Below are positions 1-10,517 of a stretch of 64,000 nucleotides of DNA, one piece after another. Within the stretch, counting starts at the first letter, position 1. Each line of letters opens with the position of its first letter. The stretch covers positions 62,001 to 126,000 of the forward strand of contig NZ_JBLBVK010000038.1 of assembly GCF_047314965.1 (NCBI RefSeq). Direction: 5' to 3'. This DNA is from JAVJUV01 sp047314965 (GTDB taxonomy: Bacteria > Pseudomonadota > Alphaproteobacteria > Rhodobacterales > Rhodobacteraceae). The position numbers were made by a program, and so were the translations under genes. The notes under the pieces are model-generated. The model saw nothing but the letters and a program-made list of their open reading frames with translations. It had not been told where the DNA came from and made no database searches.

Positions 1-571
1 GCGTGACCATCGCCCTCGGGTTATCCAACGATACCACAGGAACCAGTGCGTCCAGCGCAATCACATCTTGGTCAACCGATTTTCCAGCCTCCTTTCGACC
101 CAGAGAGAGATCCGTATCTCGAGAGGCAAGTTGGGTCAGCACATCTTCCTCCGGCGCGACCGCTCCTTCGATCCGAGCAACCAATCGGCTTGTCGAAGTT
201 TCCGTCAGTTCCCAGGTAACCGTCTCATCACTTGTGAAAATCCGGTGATACGACAGTCCCTGCCGTCTGGCGAAACTCTCCAGAAGCGGCGGCATGAGAA
301 GATGGATCATGTCGGCGGGTCCACCAACTCTCGCATGGGCGACCAATGCCTCGGGTTCGGGGCACCCGGGACCATCGCAGGAGACGTCCCCCCGATCCAA
401 TGTCAACGCGCCGAACTCGGTCTCGACCCGAAAGTATTCTCCATCGAAGGACAACAATTCGCCCGAGACGCTGTGCGACCCGTCAAGCGTCGTCAAAACG
501 ACAGCGCCGGAACTCCATCCGGTGCCGGGCACAAGGGCGATCACCGCCAAAGCGGCAAGTTTCTGGATCAT
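1..571 (-). CDS. PstS-like substrate-binding/OmpA family protein (3' end cut by window)
   Basis: Reads leftward from an ATG at 571 and stays open for 190 codons to the window edge, so the C-terminus is missing. It opens with a hydrophobic signal peptide (MIQKLAALAVIALV), so it should be periplasmic. The visible part has a Cys pair (SCDGPGC) and ends in DVIALDALVPVVSLDNP, which resembles the core of PstS-type periplasmic binding domains. From memory, Rhodobacterales have a two-domain PstS-like/OmpA protein near secA; the OmpA part would lie outside this window, so the fusion is inferred. It follows the next gene with only 18 bases between and is probably co-transcribed with it. A role in phosphate binding is a family assignment, not shown here. 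Confidence 0.6.
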   Translation of the reverse strand, partial: MIQKLAALAVIALVPGTGWSSGAVVLTTLDGSHSVSGELLSFDGEYFRVETEFGALTLDRGDVSCDGPGCPEPEALVAHARVGGPADMIHLLMPPLLESFARRQGLSYHRIFTSDETVTWELTETSTSRLVARIEGAVAPEEDVLTQLASRDTDLSLGRKEAGKSVDQDVIALDALVPVVSLDNPRAMVT

Positions 572-589
572 TGGCAGCCAGACGTCCGA

Positions 590-1570
590 TTAACGCCCGG
601 CCAGTCTCATGTCCTGCAATAGGTTTTTCAACTCAATGACGTCGCCGATGCGATTGCATTCAGGAAGTGTGACCCTGACGTCCGTTTCGGTCATCCCTCC
701 AAGTGGTCCGCTCTGCAATGCTTGAGCACTGATCATACGCCCGCAATTCGTCTCTGTCACATCGGCTTCCACCACAAGCTCAACGACGCCCTTGAGAGGC
801 GTGAAACCCGTGGGAAACGTATAGACCTCGGCGCTGCGCCCAGTTCCATCGCCAATCGCGACAAGAAAACCTCCGGTTCCGCGCATCGCACGCGCTGGCG
901 TTTTCGCTGATCCGGCCCGGATATGTCCGCTTTCGCCTCGTGATGCCCCCAGTTCATAGGCGTTCATCCGGAATACTTGCGTGCCCTCCCATGCCAGGAT
1001 CACGCGCGAAAAGGCACGGGCATCGCTGACGTTGGAAATCGCCCGAGCCGTCTGGCGTTCCGATATCACCAGCACCTCCTCGATGTCTGTGAGTGCCGGA
1101 ACCAGCGTCTCGGCACGACCAAAGGAATCGGTCGTCACATCGATTTCCAGCATACCATGCCGAACGGTCACCTTTCGGTTGGGGTCGCAGGCTGCGAAGT
1201 ACAAGACTTCGATCATTGCAGCATCCAGAACACTAACGGTCAGATCCGGAGTGCAATCGAACCCGAACGGACTCATCCGTGCATCGTCCCAAATCTGCGG
1301 CAAAACAGGATCGGGCTTGTCGACGCGGTTCGGCATGATGGGTGGATTTGGAACCAGTGGGACAAGCGTCGCGGCCGGTGGCGTTGGCAAGCTGCCAGGC
1401 TGATCGGCTGACCGCAAAAGCGGCGCGGCATCCGGCATTTCGTCAACGGTCGCCAGCGGGGTGTTCTCAACCAGAACGCTTTGCATCAGGTACCCGGCAC
1501 CAAAGGCAAGCAGAAGCGCTGCCAACGCCGAAACCGCCCGGCGCCTGCCAAGCAATGCAAGAGAGTTCAT
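590..1570 (-). CDS. Membrane-anchored protein of unknown function downstream of secA
   Basis: 326 residues. The start chosen at 1570 (MNSLALLGRR) has a GGAGG ribosome site at 1574-1578; an upstream in-frame start at 1618 would add 16 residues with no good ribosome site. Residues 8-30 form one hydrophobic helix (AVSALAALLLAFGAGYLM) after basic residues, giving a single N-terminal anchor with the bulk outside the cytoplasm. A Pro-rich linker follows (about 55-85), then a domain with several Cys residues (FDCTPD, FAACDPNRK, ETNCGRM, LPECNRIGD) that could form disulfides. Roseobacter relatives are sometimes labelled 'translocase' because of the secA neighbour; I see no motif to support that and do not assign a function. 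Confidence 0.75.
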   Translation of the reverse strand: MNSLALLGRRRAVSALAALLLAFGAGYLMQSVLVENTPLATVDEMPDAAPLLRSADQPGSLPTPPAATLVPLVPNPPIMPNRVDKPDPVLPQIWDDARMSPFGFDCTPDLTVSVLDAAMIEVLYFAACDPNRKVTVRHGMLEIDVTTDSFGRAETLVPALTDIEEVLVISERQTARAISNVSDARAFSRVILAWEGTQVFRMNAYELGASRGESGHIRAGSAKTPARAMRGTGGFLVAIGDGTGRSAEVYTFPTGFTPLKGVVELVVEADVTETNCGRMISAQALQSGPLGGMTETDVRVTLPECNRIGDVIELKNLLQDMRLAGR

Positions 1571-1624
1571 GCCTGCCTCCGTTTGGTCCGCTCTTTTACG
1601 GCAGATCCATTGTTTCAAGCATAA

Positions 1625-1651
1625 TGCCCGCCAACTTAGCGTTGGCGGGCA
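1625..1651 (-). terminator. Hairpin terminator downstream of secA
   Basis: A perfect 11-bp inverted repeat, TGCCCGCCAAC (1625-1635) and GTTGGCGGGCA (1641-1651), with a 5-base loop, lies 55 bases past the secA stop and before the start of the next minus-strand gene. Read on the minus strand it is followed by a short mixed T tract (ATTATGCTT), so termination may be partial. Confidence 0.6.
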
Positions 1652-1706
1652 AACCGTTCAGATGACAAATTTTTACGAAGCGCTGCGACGCGCATGCCAC
1701 AACGCG

Positions 1707-4409
<2,703 letters not shown>

Positions 4410-4589
4410 CAATACTGCCTTCTTGCGCTGATCTGACGAGGTTGTGTGAGGGGATGCGCTTGCCCGTGCCTCTGGCCCGCCATAGAAGGGCAAGGCGATG
4501 ACCGTCCTGACCCGTTGTTCAGCGATGTAAGGGGCGGGTTTCAGACTGTCAACGTCGCGGACCCGCGCGGCATCCAGAGAGGAAAGATT

Positions 4590-5441
4590 ATGGCTTTCAG
4601 ACACGGAATTACCGCAGCCGCAATGGCGCTCACCCTGGCACTTGCCGGTCCTGGCAATGCCGAGAACCATCTGGCCGCCGATACCGTGGTCGCAACCGTC
4701 AATGGCACCGACATCACACTTGGGCACATGATCGTCCTGAAACAGCGCCTGCCGGCCCAGTATCAGCAACTTCCGGCCGATGTCCTGTTCGAGGGGATCC
4801 TAGACCAGCTTGTCCAGCAGACCCTGCTCGGAGAGAGCGTGGACGAACTTTCGCTCGGCTCTCGCATCGTTCTCGAAAACGAATCCCGCTCACTACGCGC
4901 CGCCGAGGAAATTCAGCGCATCACCGATAGCGCCATCTCCGAGGATGCCGTGCAGAAGGCCTATGACGCCGCTTATGCGAATGCAGAGCCCGAAACCGAG
5001 TACAATGCGTCTCACATCCTGGTCGCAACCGAGGAAGAAGCACAGGCGCTGATCGACGAATTGGCCGGCGGCGCGGATTTCGCGACTCTCGCCCAGGAAA
5101 AATCGACAGGTCCTTCGGGCCCGAATGGAGGCCAGCTTGGCTGGTTCGGGCCGGGCGCCATGGTCGCTCCGTTCGAGGAAGCCGTCGTCGCCATGGAAGT
5201 GGGGACCGTTTCTGTTCCGGTGCAGACCCAGTTTGGCTGGCATGTGATCCGCCTGAACGAGACAAGGCTCAAAGACGCCCCAGCCCTCGACGCTGTCCGC
5301 GGTGAACTCAGTGAAGCTCTGCGCCGCGAGGCGATCGAAAGCCGGGTTGTAGAACTGACCGAGGGCGCCTCGATCGACCGGGTGGAAGCCGGAAGCATCG
5401 ATCCAAACGTTCTGAACGACATCTCCATCGTCATCGAATAG
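4590..5441 (+). CDS. Periplasmic parvulin-type peptidyl-prolyl isomerase
   Basis: 283 residues from the ATG at 4590, preceded by AGAGAGGA. A signal peptide (about residues 1-27, cleaving near GNAEN) sends it to the periplasm. An N-terminal SurA/PrsA-like helical part comes first, and the central parvulin domain (about 135-230) has the typical ASHILV start, a DFATLAQEKSTGPSGPNGGQLG stretch (split here as DFATLAQEKSTG and PSGPNGGQLG) and the GWHVIRL end. The family catalyses cis-trans isomerisation of Xaa-Pro bonds and assists folding of exported proteins. Position opposite secA fits an export-linked chaperone. Seven bases separate it from argJ, so the two are probably one transcript. Confidence 0.88.
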   Translation: MAFRHGITAAAMALTLALAGPGNAENHLAADTVVATVNGTDITLGHMIVLKQRLPAQYQQLPADVLFEGILDQLVQQTLLGESVDELSLGSRIVLENESRSLRAAEEIQRITDSAISEDAVQKAYDAAYANAEPETEYNASHILVATEEEAQALIDELAGGADFATLAQEKSTGPSGPNGGQLGWFGPGAMVAPFEEAVVAMEVGTVSVPVQTQFGWHVIRLNETRLKDAPALDAVRGELSEALRREAIESRVVELTEGASIDRVEAGSIDPNVLNDISIVIE

Positions 5442-5448
5442 GCATCCC

Positions 5449-6678
5449 ATGGCAAAAGCACTGCCCGTCTCACCGCTTGCCCCGAAATCCGGTTTCCCGG
5501 ACTTGCCGGTCATAAGTGGCGTTCGTTTCGCAACCGTTGCAGCAGGCGTTCGATATGCAGGCCGTACCGACGTCATGCTGGCGGAACTTGCTCCCGGAAC
5601 GGTAATTGCCGGAACCTTCACAAGGTCGAAAACGCGTTCGGCTCCGGTTCTTGACTGCGAAGCGAAACTGGGCGGCACTTCGGACGCAGGGGCCGCAATC
5701 CTGGTGAACTCGGGCAATTCCAATGCATTTACCGGAAGCCGTGGGGTCGAGGCCGTGCGTGCTGTGACTGCCAAGGTCGCGGGCGCGCTGGGTATTCCGG
5801 AGTCCCGGGTGTTCACCTCGTCTACCGGGGTGATCGGAGAACCTCTGCCCCACCAGCGGATCACCGACGTGATCGATGCGTTGAACGCATCTCTCTCGCC
5901 AAACAGTATTGCCGACGCCGCGCGAGCTATCATGACCACCGATACCTATCCAAAGGGGTCGGTTCGGACGGTGGAGATTGACGGAAAAACAGTCTCTATT
6001 GCAGGGATCGCGAAGGGTTCCGGCATGATCGCGCCGGATATGGGCACGATGCTGGTCTATATCTTCACAGACGCGAAAGCCGACTTCCCCGCATTGCAAG
6101 CGATGACCGGGCAGACCTGCGACAGGACGTTCAACTGCATCACTGTCGACAGCGACACGTCGACGTCCGACACGCTGCTGGTCGCCGCAACTGGTGCCTC
6201 TGGTGTGGATGTATCCGGTTCTTCCGAATTTGCAGATGCGCTCACCGACGTCATGATGGACCTTGCCCACCAGGTTGTCCGCGATGGGGAAGGCGCGACG
6301 AAATTCGTCACGATTGGCGTTGAGGGCGCGGCCTCGGCCGGCGATGCGAAATTGGTGGCAATGGCCATCGCCAACTCGCCCCTCGTCAAAACCGCGATCG
6401 CCGGGGAAGATCCGAACTGGGGTCGCATCGTCATGGCTGTCGGCAAGTCGGGCGCCGAGGCGGATAGGGATCGGCTCACCATCCGCTTCGGAGATGTCCT
6501 CGTGGCACAGAACGGGATGGTCGCCGAGGGCTACTCCGAACCAGAGGCTGCGGCCCACATGAAGGGTGAAAACGTCACTATTTCGGTGGATTTGGGCTTG
6601 GGCGATGGCTGTTCGACCGTCTACACCTGCGATCTCACCGCCCAGTATATCGCCATCAACGCCGACTATCGTTCGTGA
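5449..6678 (+). CDS. argJ: Bifunctional ornithine/glutamate N-acetyltransferase ArgJ
   Basis: 409 residues, full length. ArgJ moves the acetyl group from N-acetylornithine to glutamate in the cyclic arginine pathway; bifunctional forms also use acetyl-CoA. The KGSGMIAP motif is followed by the self-cleavage point, where the conserved Thr becomes the N-terminal nucleophile of the beta chain. Here the residue before the Thr is Gly (DMGTML) rather than the more usual Ala. The GEGATKF and EDPNWGRI motifs of the active site are present. It lies between the parvulin gene and a NUDIX gene whose GTG start overlaps its stop by 4 bases. argG is in the same window, about 31 kb away. Confidence 0.96.
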   Translation: MAKALPVSPLAPKSGFPDLPVISGVRFATVAAGVRYAGRTDVMLAELAPGTVIAGTFTRSKTRSAPVLDCEAKLGGTSDAGAAILVNSGNSNAFTGSRGVEAVRAVTAKVAGALGIPESRVFTSSTGVIGEPLPHQRITDVIDALNASLSPNSIADAARAIMTTDTYPKGSVRTVEIDGKTVSIAGIAKGSGMIAPDMGTMLVYIFTDAKADFPALQAMTGQTCDRTFNCITVDSDTSTSDTLLVAATGASGVDVSGSSEFADALTDVMMDLAHQVVRDGEGATKFVTIGVEGAASAGDAKLVAMAIANSPLVKTAIAGEDPNWGRIVMAVGKSGAEADRDRLTIRFGDVLVAQNGMVAEGYSEPEAAAHMKGENVTISVDLGLGDGCSTVYTCDLTAQYIAINADYRS

Positions 6679-7073
6679 AGACCGTCCTCGTCTCCGCAGT
6701 CGCCCTGATCGACCGGGACAGCCGTGTCCTCTTGGCTCAGCGTCCCGAGGGGAAATCGATGGCCGGTCTTTGGGAATTTCCTGGCGGCAAGGTGGAGCCG
6801 GGAGAAACCCCGGAAGCCGCGCTCGTGCGCGAGTTGCATGAAGAATTGGGAATCGAGACCTGGACCAGTTGCCTCGCTCCCCTGACATTCGCCAGCCACA
6901 GCTATGACGATTTCCACCTGCTCATGCCACTCTTCGCCTGCCGAAAGTGGGAAGGAACCCCGCAATCTCGCGAGGGACAGGCTCTGAAATGGGCAAAAGC
7001 GAATGAGTTGCGCAATTTCCCGATGCCTCCGGCTGATATCCCGCTTATCCCAATATTGCGTGACTGGCTTTAA
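6675..7073 (+). CDS. mutT: MutT-type (deoxy)nucleoside triphosphate pyrophosphohydrolase
   Basis: 132 residues with a GTG start that overlaps the argJ stop (GTGA), so translation is coupled. The NUDIX box reads GGKVEPGETPEAALVRELHEELG, shown here as GGKVEPGETPEAALV plus RELHEELG, with every required residue. The short single-domain size, the LLAQRPEGKSMAGLWEFPGG approach (LLAQRPEGKS, AGLWEFPGG) and the LHEELGI end match MutT, which removes 8-oxo-dGTP from the nucleotide pool to prevent A:T to C:G mutations. Substrate choice within NUDIX proteins cannot be proved from motifs alone, but MutT is the best fit. Confidence 0.88.
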   Translation: MKTVLVSAVALIDRDSRVLLAQRPEGKSMAGLWEFPGGKVEPGETPEAALVRELHEELGIETWTSCLAPLTFASHSYDDFHLLMPLFACRKWEGTPQSREGQALKWAKANELRNFPMPPADIPLIPILRDWL

Positions 7074-7181
7074 CCATCTTTCTTTCGCACAATTTTCGGA
7101 AACAAACGGAAATATCTGCGTGCATTTTGTCCTAAATCGAATTACGTTCCGTCTTGCCGAAACTAATGGGGGTATCGTCGA

Positions 7182-7307
7182 ATGCTTCGGACGATCCTGA
7201 TGGGAAGTTGCGTATCGGTACAGGGCATTTTTGTTCAGGCCTTCACGGATGGCCGCATCGCGGTACGCGTGGGTAAGCGCGTCTTCAGTGGGTATCCCGT
7301 AGGCTGA
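7182..7307 (+). CDS. 41-residue conserved-looking micro-protein
   Basis: A short frame beginning MLRTILMGSCVSVQG and ending in GKRVFSGYPVG, preceded by a GGGGG ribosome site 8 bases upstream of the ATG. It is followed 29 bases later by a strong hairpin terminator, which supports a real short transcript unit. The product would be a basic, mildly hydrophobic peptide with one Cys. I recall similar short proteins at this place in Roseobacter genomes but cannot verify it. The sequence up to position 7181 after mutT (about 108 bases) is AT-richer than the surroundings and may hold its promoter. No function is assigned. Confidence 0.5.
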   Translation: MLRTILMGSCVSVQGIFVQAFTDGRIAVRVGKRVFSGYPVG

Positions 7308-7336
7308 TCGCTTCCAGGGTCTCAAAGCCCTGAATG

Positions 7337-7365
7337 AAAAACGCCGCCCGAAAGGCGGCGTTTTT
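7337..7365. terminator. Bidirectional intrinsic terminator between the micro-gene and infB
   Basis: A perfect 12-bp stem, AAAAACGCCGCC (7337-7348) and GGCGGCGTTTTT (7354-7365), with a CGAAA loop. It ends in T runs on both strands, so it can stop the plus-strand micro-gene and the minus-strand infB operon. The infB stop codon at 7369-7371 lies only 4 bases beyond the stem. Confidence 0.92.
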
Positions 7366-7368
7366 GTT

Positions 7369-9870
7369 TTACTTCAGCGTCCGCTCGATTTCTTCGCGCT
7401 CAAAGATCTCGATAACGTCACCCGGCCGGATATCGTCGTAGTTCTCGAAAGCCATACCGCACTCCTGACCGGAAATGACCTCGGCTACCTCGTCCTTGAA
7501 GCGCTTCAGCGTCTTCAGCGTGCCTTCGTGAATCACCACGTCGTCGCGCAGCAGACGAACACCGGCCGAACGACGGGCCACGCCTTCAGTGACAAGACAG
7601 CCCGCTACCTTGCCGACGCCCGATACCTTGAACACTTCCTTGATCTGCGCGTAGCCGATGAAGTTCTCACGAACCTCGGCCGACAGCAGGCCGGAAGCCG
7701 CCGCCTTGACGTCATCAACAAGGTCGTAAATCACGCTATAGTAACGAATTTCGACGCCCTTCTGGTTTGCGGCCTGACGTGCGGGCGCGTTTGCACGGAC
7801 GTTGAAACCAATAACCGGCGCGCCAGATGCTTCGGCAAGGCCGATATCGGATTCCGTGATCGCGCCGACACCCGAATGCAGAACGCGCACGCGTACCTCT
7901 TCGTTGCCGATCTTGTCCATCGCCTGAACAATGGCTTCCGCGGAACCCTGCACGTCGGCTTTCACGACGATCGGCAGCTCGGCCACGTTTTCGTCTGCCT
8001 TGGCTTTCGCCATAAGCTGCTCCAGCGTAGTCGCAGCACCGGCCGCAGCCCGCTTTTCCTTTGCAGCATTGGCGCGGTACTCGGCGATTTCACGTGCCTG
8101 AGCTTCGGTCTCAACAACGTTGAGGACGTCGCCCGCCTCGGGCGTGCCGTTCAGGCCAAGAACTTCTACGGGAACCGAAGGTCCAGCTTCCTTGACGCGC
8201 TCGCCCTTGTCGTTCTCCATCGCACGAACCTTGCCCCACTGCTCGCCAACGACAAAGATGTCGCCTTGGCGCAGCGTGCCGTTCTGAACGAGCACGGTTG
8301 CAACAGGGCCACGGCCCACATCAAGCTGAGCTTCGATGACGGCGCCCTGAGCAGCGCGGCTAGGGTTCGCCTTCAGTTCAAGGATTTCCGCCTGCAGCGA
8401 AATCGCTTCGAGAAGCTCGTCCAGACCCGTACCCTTGGCGGCCGAAACCTCTACGTCCTGTACTTCACCGGACATCTTCTCAACGACCACTTCGTGCTGC
8501 AGCAGATCAGTCCGCACCTTGTTCGGGTTGGCCGCCGGCAGGTCAATCTTGTTGATCGCGACGATCATCGGCACACCCGCCGCTTTGGCGTGGTTAATCG
8601 CTTCAACCGTCTGGGGCATCACAGCGTCATCCGCCGCCACAACGAGAACGACGATATCGGTGACCTGAGCGCCGCGGGCGCGCATCGACGTGAACGCCGC
8701 ATGGCCCGGGGTATCCAGGAACGTCAGTTTGGTACCATCCTGATCGACCTGATAGGCGCCGATATGCTGTGTGATCCCGCCTGCTTCGCCCGCAACGACC
8801 TTGGCGTTGCGGATCGCATCAAGAAGGCTGGTCTTGCCATGGTCGACGTGGCCCATGACCGTGATGACCGGCGGGCGTGACACGAGTTCTTCCGGCCGAT
8901 CCTCTTCGGTCTGGATGACGTCTTCAACGTCGGCATCCGAAACGCGCTGAACCTTGTGGCCAAATTCCTCGATGATCAGCTCCGCGGTATCCGCGTCGAT
9001 TGTCTGGTTCTGCGTCGCCATGATGCCGCTGTTCATCAGGGACTTGACGACGTCTGCCACCCGCTCCGACATCCGGTTGGCCAACTCGCTGACCACGATG
9101 GTTTCGGGCAACTGAACGGTGCGCATGACCTTCTCGCGGTCCTGCTGGCCGCCCAGGGCTTTCTGACGGGCGCGCTCCTGTTTGCGCTTCATCGCCGCAA
9201 GGGACTTCTGACGTCCGCCTTCCCCACCGGACAAAGCCTGGTTCAGGGTCAGTTTTCCTGACCGGCGCTCGCCATCATCCCGGCTTCCGCGACCGCCACG
9301 TGTCTCGCGACGCTCTTCCCGGCTGTCACGCTCGCGCAATTTCGGGGCCGGCTTTCCAGGACCGCGTGCGGGCCCAGACGGCTCTTCGTCCGGCACGGCC
9401 GCCGGTACTTCTGCAACTCGGGCTTTCGCCTCTTCTTCTTCGCGCTTCTTGCGTTCTTCTTCTTCGGCCTTGGCACGCGCCTTTTCTTCAAGCTCGCGCT
9501 CTTCGCGCTCTTTTGCCTCAGCCTCGGCGCGGCGACGTTCACGTTCCTCGGCGCGAGCCTGCTCTTCGGCCGCGCGCTTCTCGGCTTCCTCGGCCTCTGC
9601 TGCCTTTGCGGCAGCAAGTGCCTTCATGCGGCGTTCCAGTTCAGCGTCCGAAATCCCGGCAGGCCGGTTCGACGGATCGGTCGCAGGAGACTGGCTCCCG
9701 GGCCCGGCCACGGACTTTCCTCCGGCGGCACCCGGCTTAGGCACGACAACGCGCTTGCGTTTCGTCTCGACCACGACGCTCTTGGTCCGGCCATGGCTGA
9801 AGCTTTGCTTCACCTGTCCCGGCCCGCGGCCGCGCAGTCCAAGTGTCTTTTTGCCGTCACTATCGCTCAT
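7369..9870 (-). CDS. infB: Translation initiation factor IF-2
   Basis: 833 residues. IF-2 is the GTPase that brings initiator fMet-tRNA to the 30S subunit and promotes subunit joining. The N-terminal part (about 1-230) is a long charged linker rich in Glu, Arg, Lys and Ala with coiled-coil character, typical for alphaproteobacteria. The GTPase domain begins near residue 330 and contains GHVDHGKT, GGITQHIGAYQV, DTPGHAAF and NKID. The C-terminal domains end in RPGDVIEIFE, as in the family. Its start overlaps the stop of the preceding ylxR-type gene by 4 bases. It is the last gene of the rimP-nusA-ylxR-infB operon and ends at a strong terminator. Confidence 0.98.
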   Translation of the reverse strand: MSDSDGKKTLGLRGRGPGQVKQSFSHGRTKSVVVETKRKRVVVPKPGAAGGKSVAGPGSQSPATDPSNRPAGISDAELERRMKALAAAKAAEAEEAEKRAAEEQARAEERERRRAEAEAKEREERELEEKARAKAEEEERKKREEEEAKARVAEVPAAVPDEEPSGPARGPGKPAPKLRERDSREERRETRGGRGSRDDGERRSGKLTLNQALSGGEGGRQKSLAAMKRKQERARQKALGGQQDREKVMRTVQLPETIVVSELANRMSERVADVVKSLMNSGIMATQNQTIDADTAELIIEEFGHKVQRVSDADVEDVIQTEEDRPEELVSRPPVITVMGHVDHGKTSLLDAIRNAKVVAGEAGGITQHIGAYQVDQDGTKLTFLDTPGHAAFTSMRARGAQVTDIVVLVVAADDAVMPQTVEAINHAKAAGVPMIVAINKIDLPAANPNKVRTDLLQHEVVVEKMSGEVQDVEVSAAKGTGLDELLEAISLQAEILELKANPSRAAQGAVIEAQLDVGRGPVATVLVQNGTLRQGDIFVVGEQWGKVRAMENDKGERVKEAGPSVPVEVLGLNGTPEAGDVLNVVETEAQAREIAEYRANAAKEKRAAAGAATTLEQLMAKAKADENVAELPIVVKADVQGSAEAIVQAMDKIGNEEVRVRVLHSGVGAITESDIGLAEASGAPVIGFNVRANAPARQAANQKGVEIRYYSVIYDLVDDVKAAASGLLSAEVRENFIGYAQIKEVFKVSGVGKVAGCLVTEGVARRSAGVRLLRDDVVIHEGTLKTLKRFKDEVAEVISGQECGMAFENYDDIRPGDVIEIFEREEIERTLK

Positions 9871-10499
9871 GTGGTCTTCTTTACCTTTCCGGTGGTGTCC
9901 CCACCGTCCAATTCGCGAACGCCAGATAGCCGGATGGCGTCCTCTCTGATCCGTTCAGTGAGTCCGCCAAAACCGAGCGCCGCATGTATCACACGTTCGC
10001 GCCCAAAGGACAAACCCAATTCTGAGGCCGTCAAAACCTCGAAAAAACTGCCCCGTCCACCCGGCGGATACAGTTTCGACTTACCGCGTTCCGAGCCGTC
10101 TATGGCCTGAAACAGAATTCTCGCTTCTTCCCGTCCAAGCCAGTCCTTGACCTTCTCGAACCCGGCAACAGCGCGTCCGGCCTTGCGCGCCATGGAAATG
10201 CCATCGATCAATCTCTTGGCCAATCCTGCCTCGACATCGGCGACAAGGGTCTCGGGAACCTTCACCGGTTGACGAGCGGCGCGGGCAAAAAGGCCCTTGT
10301 TCACCGCTGTCTCCAGAGCGCTGCGTTCAGCTGCTACCCAAATGCCCTTTCCCGGCAGTTTTTCAAGGATGTCCGGCACAACAATACCATCAGGCGACAC
10401 CGCGAACCGGATCAGTCCTCGCTTGGGCTGAACCTCACCGGTCGCGATGCAGCGGCGCTCAGGATCGCCGTGCAGTTTTTCCTTGCCGCCGCGGGTCAA
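9867..10499 (-). CDS. YlxR-type RNA-binding protein fused to an L7Ae-like domain
   Basis: 210 residues with two domains. Residues about 10-90 form the YlxR/DUF448 domain with its RRCIATGE and GKGIWV motifs; residues about 100-205 resemble the L7Ae/L30e-type fold (SMARKAGRAVAGFEKV). The family sits between nusA and infB in most bacteria and is thought to bind RNA and tune transcription or RNase P activity; its role in this organism is not established. It follows nusA with 18 bases between and overlaps the infB start by 4 bases, which indicates translational coupling. The two-domain form is common in alphaproteobacteria, while Gram-positive bacteria encode the halves separately. Confidence 0.9.
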   Translation of the reverse strand: MTRGGKEKLHGDPERRCIATGEVQPKRGLIRFAVSPDGIVVPDILEKLPGKGIWVAAERSALETAVNKGLFARAARQPVKVPETLVADVEAGLAKRLIDGISMARKAGRAVAGFEKVKDWLGREEARILFQAIDGSERGKSKLYPPGGRGSFFEVLTASELGLSFGRERVIHAALGFGGLTERIREDAIRLSGVRELDGGDTTGKVKKTT

Positions 10500-10517
10500 G
10501 GCGCCAATCCAGGGCCA

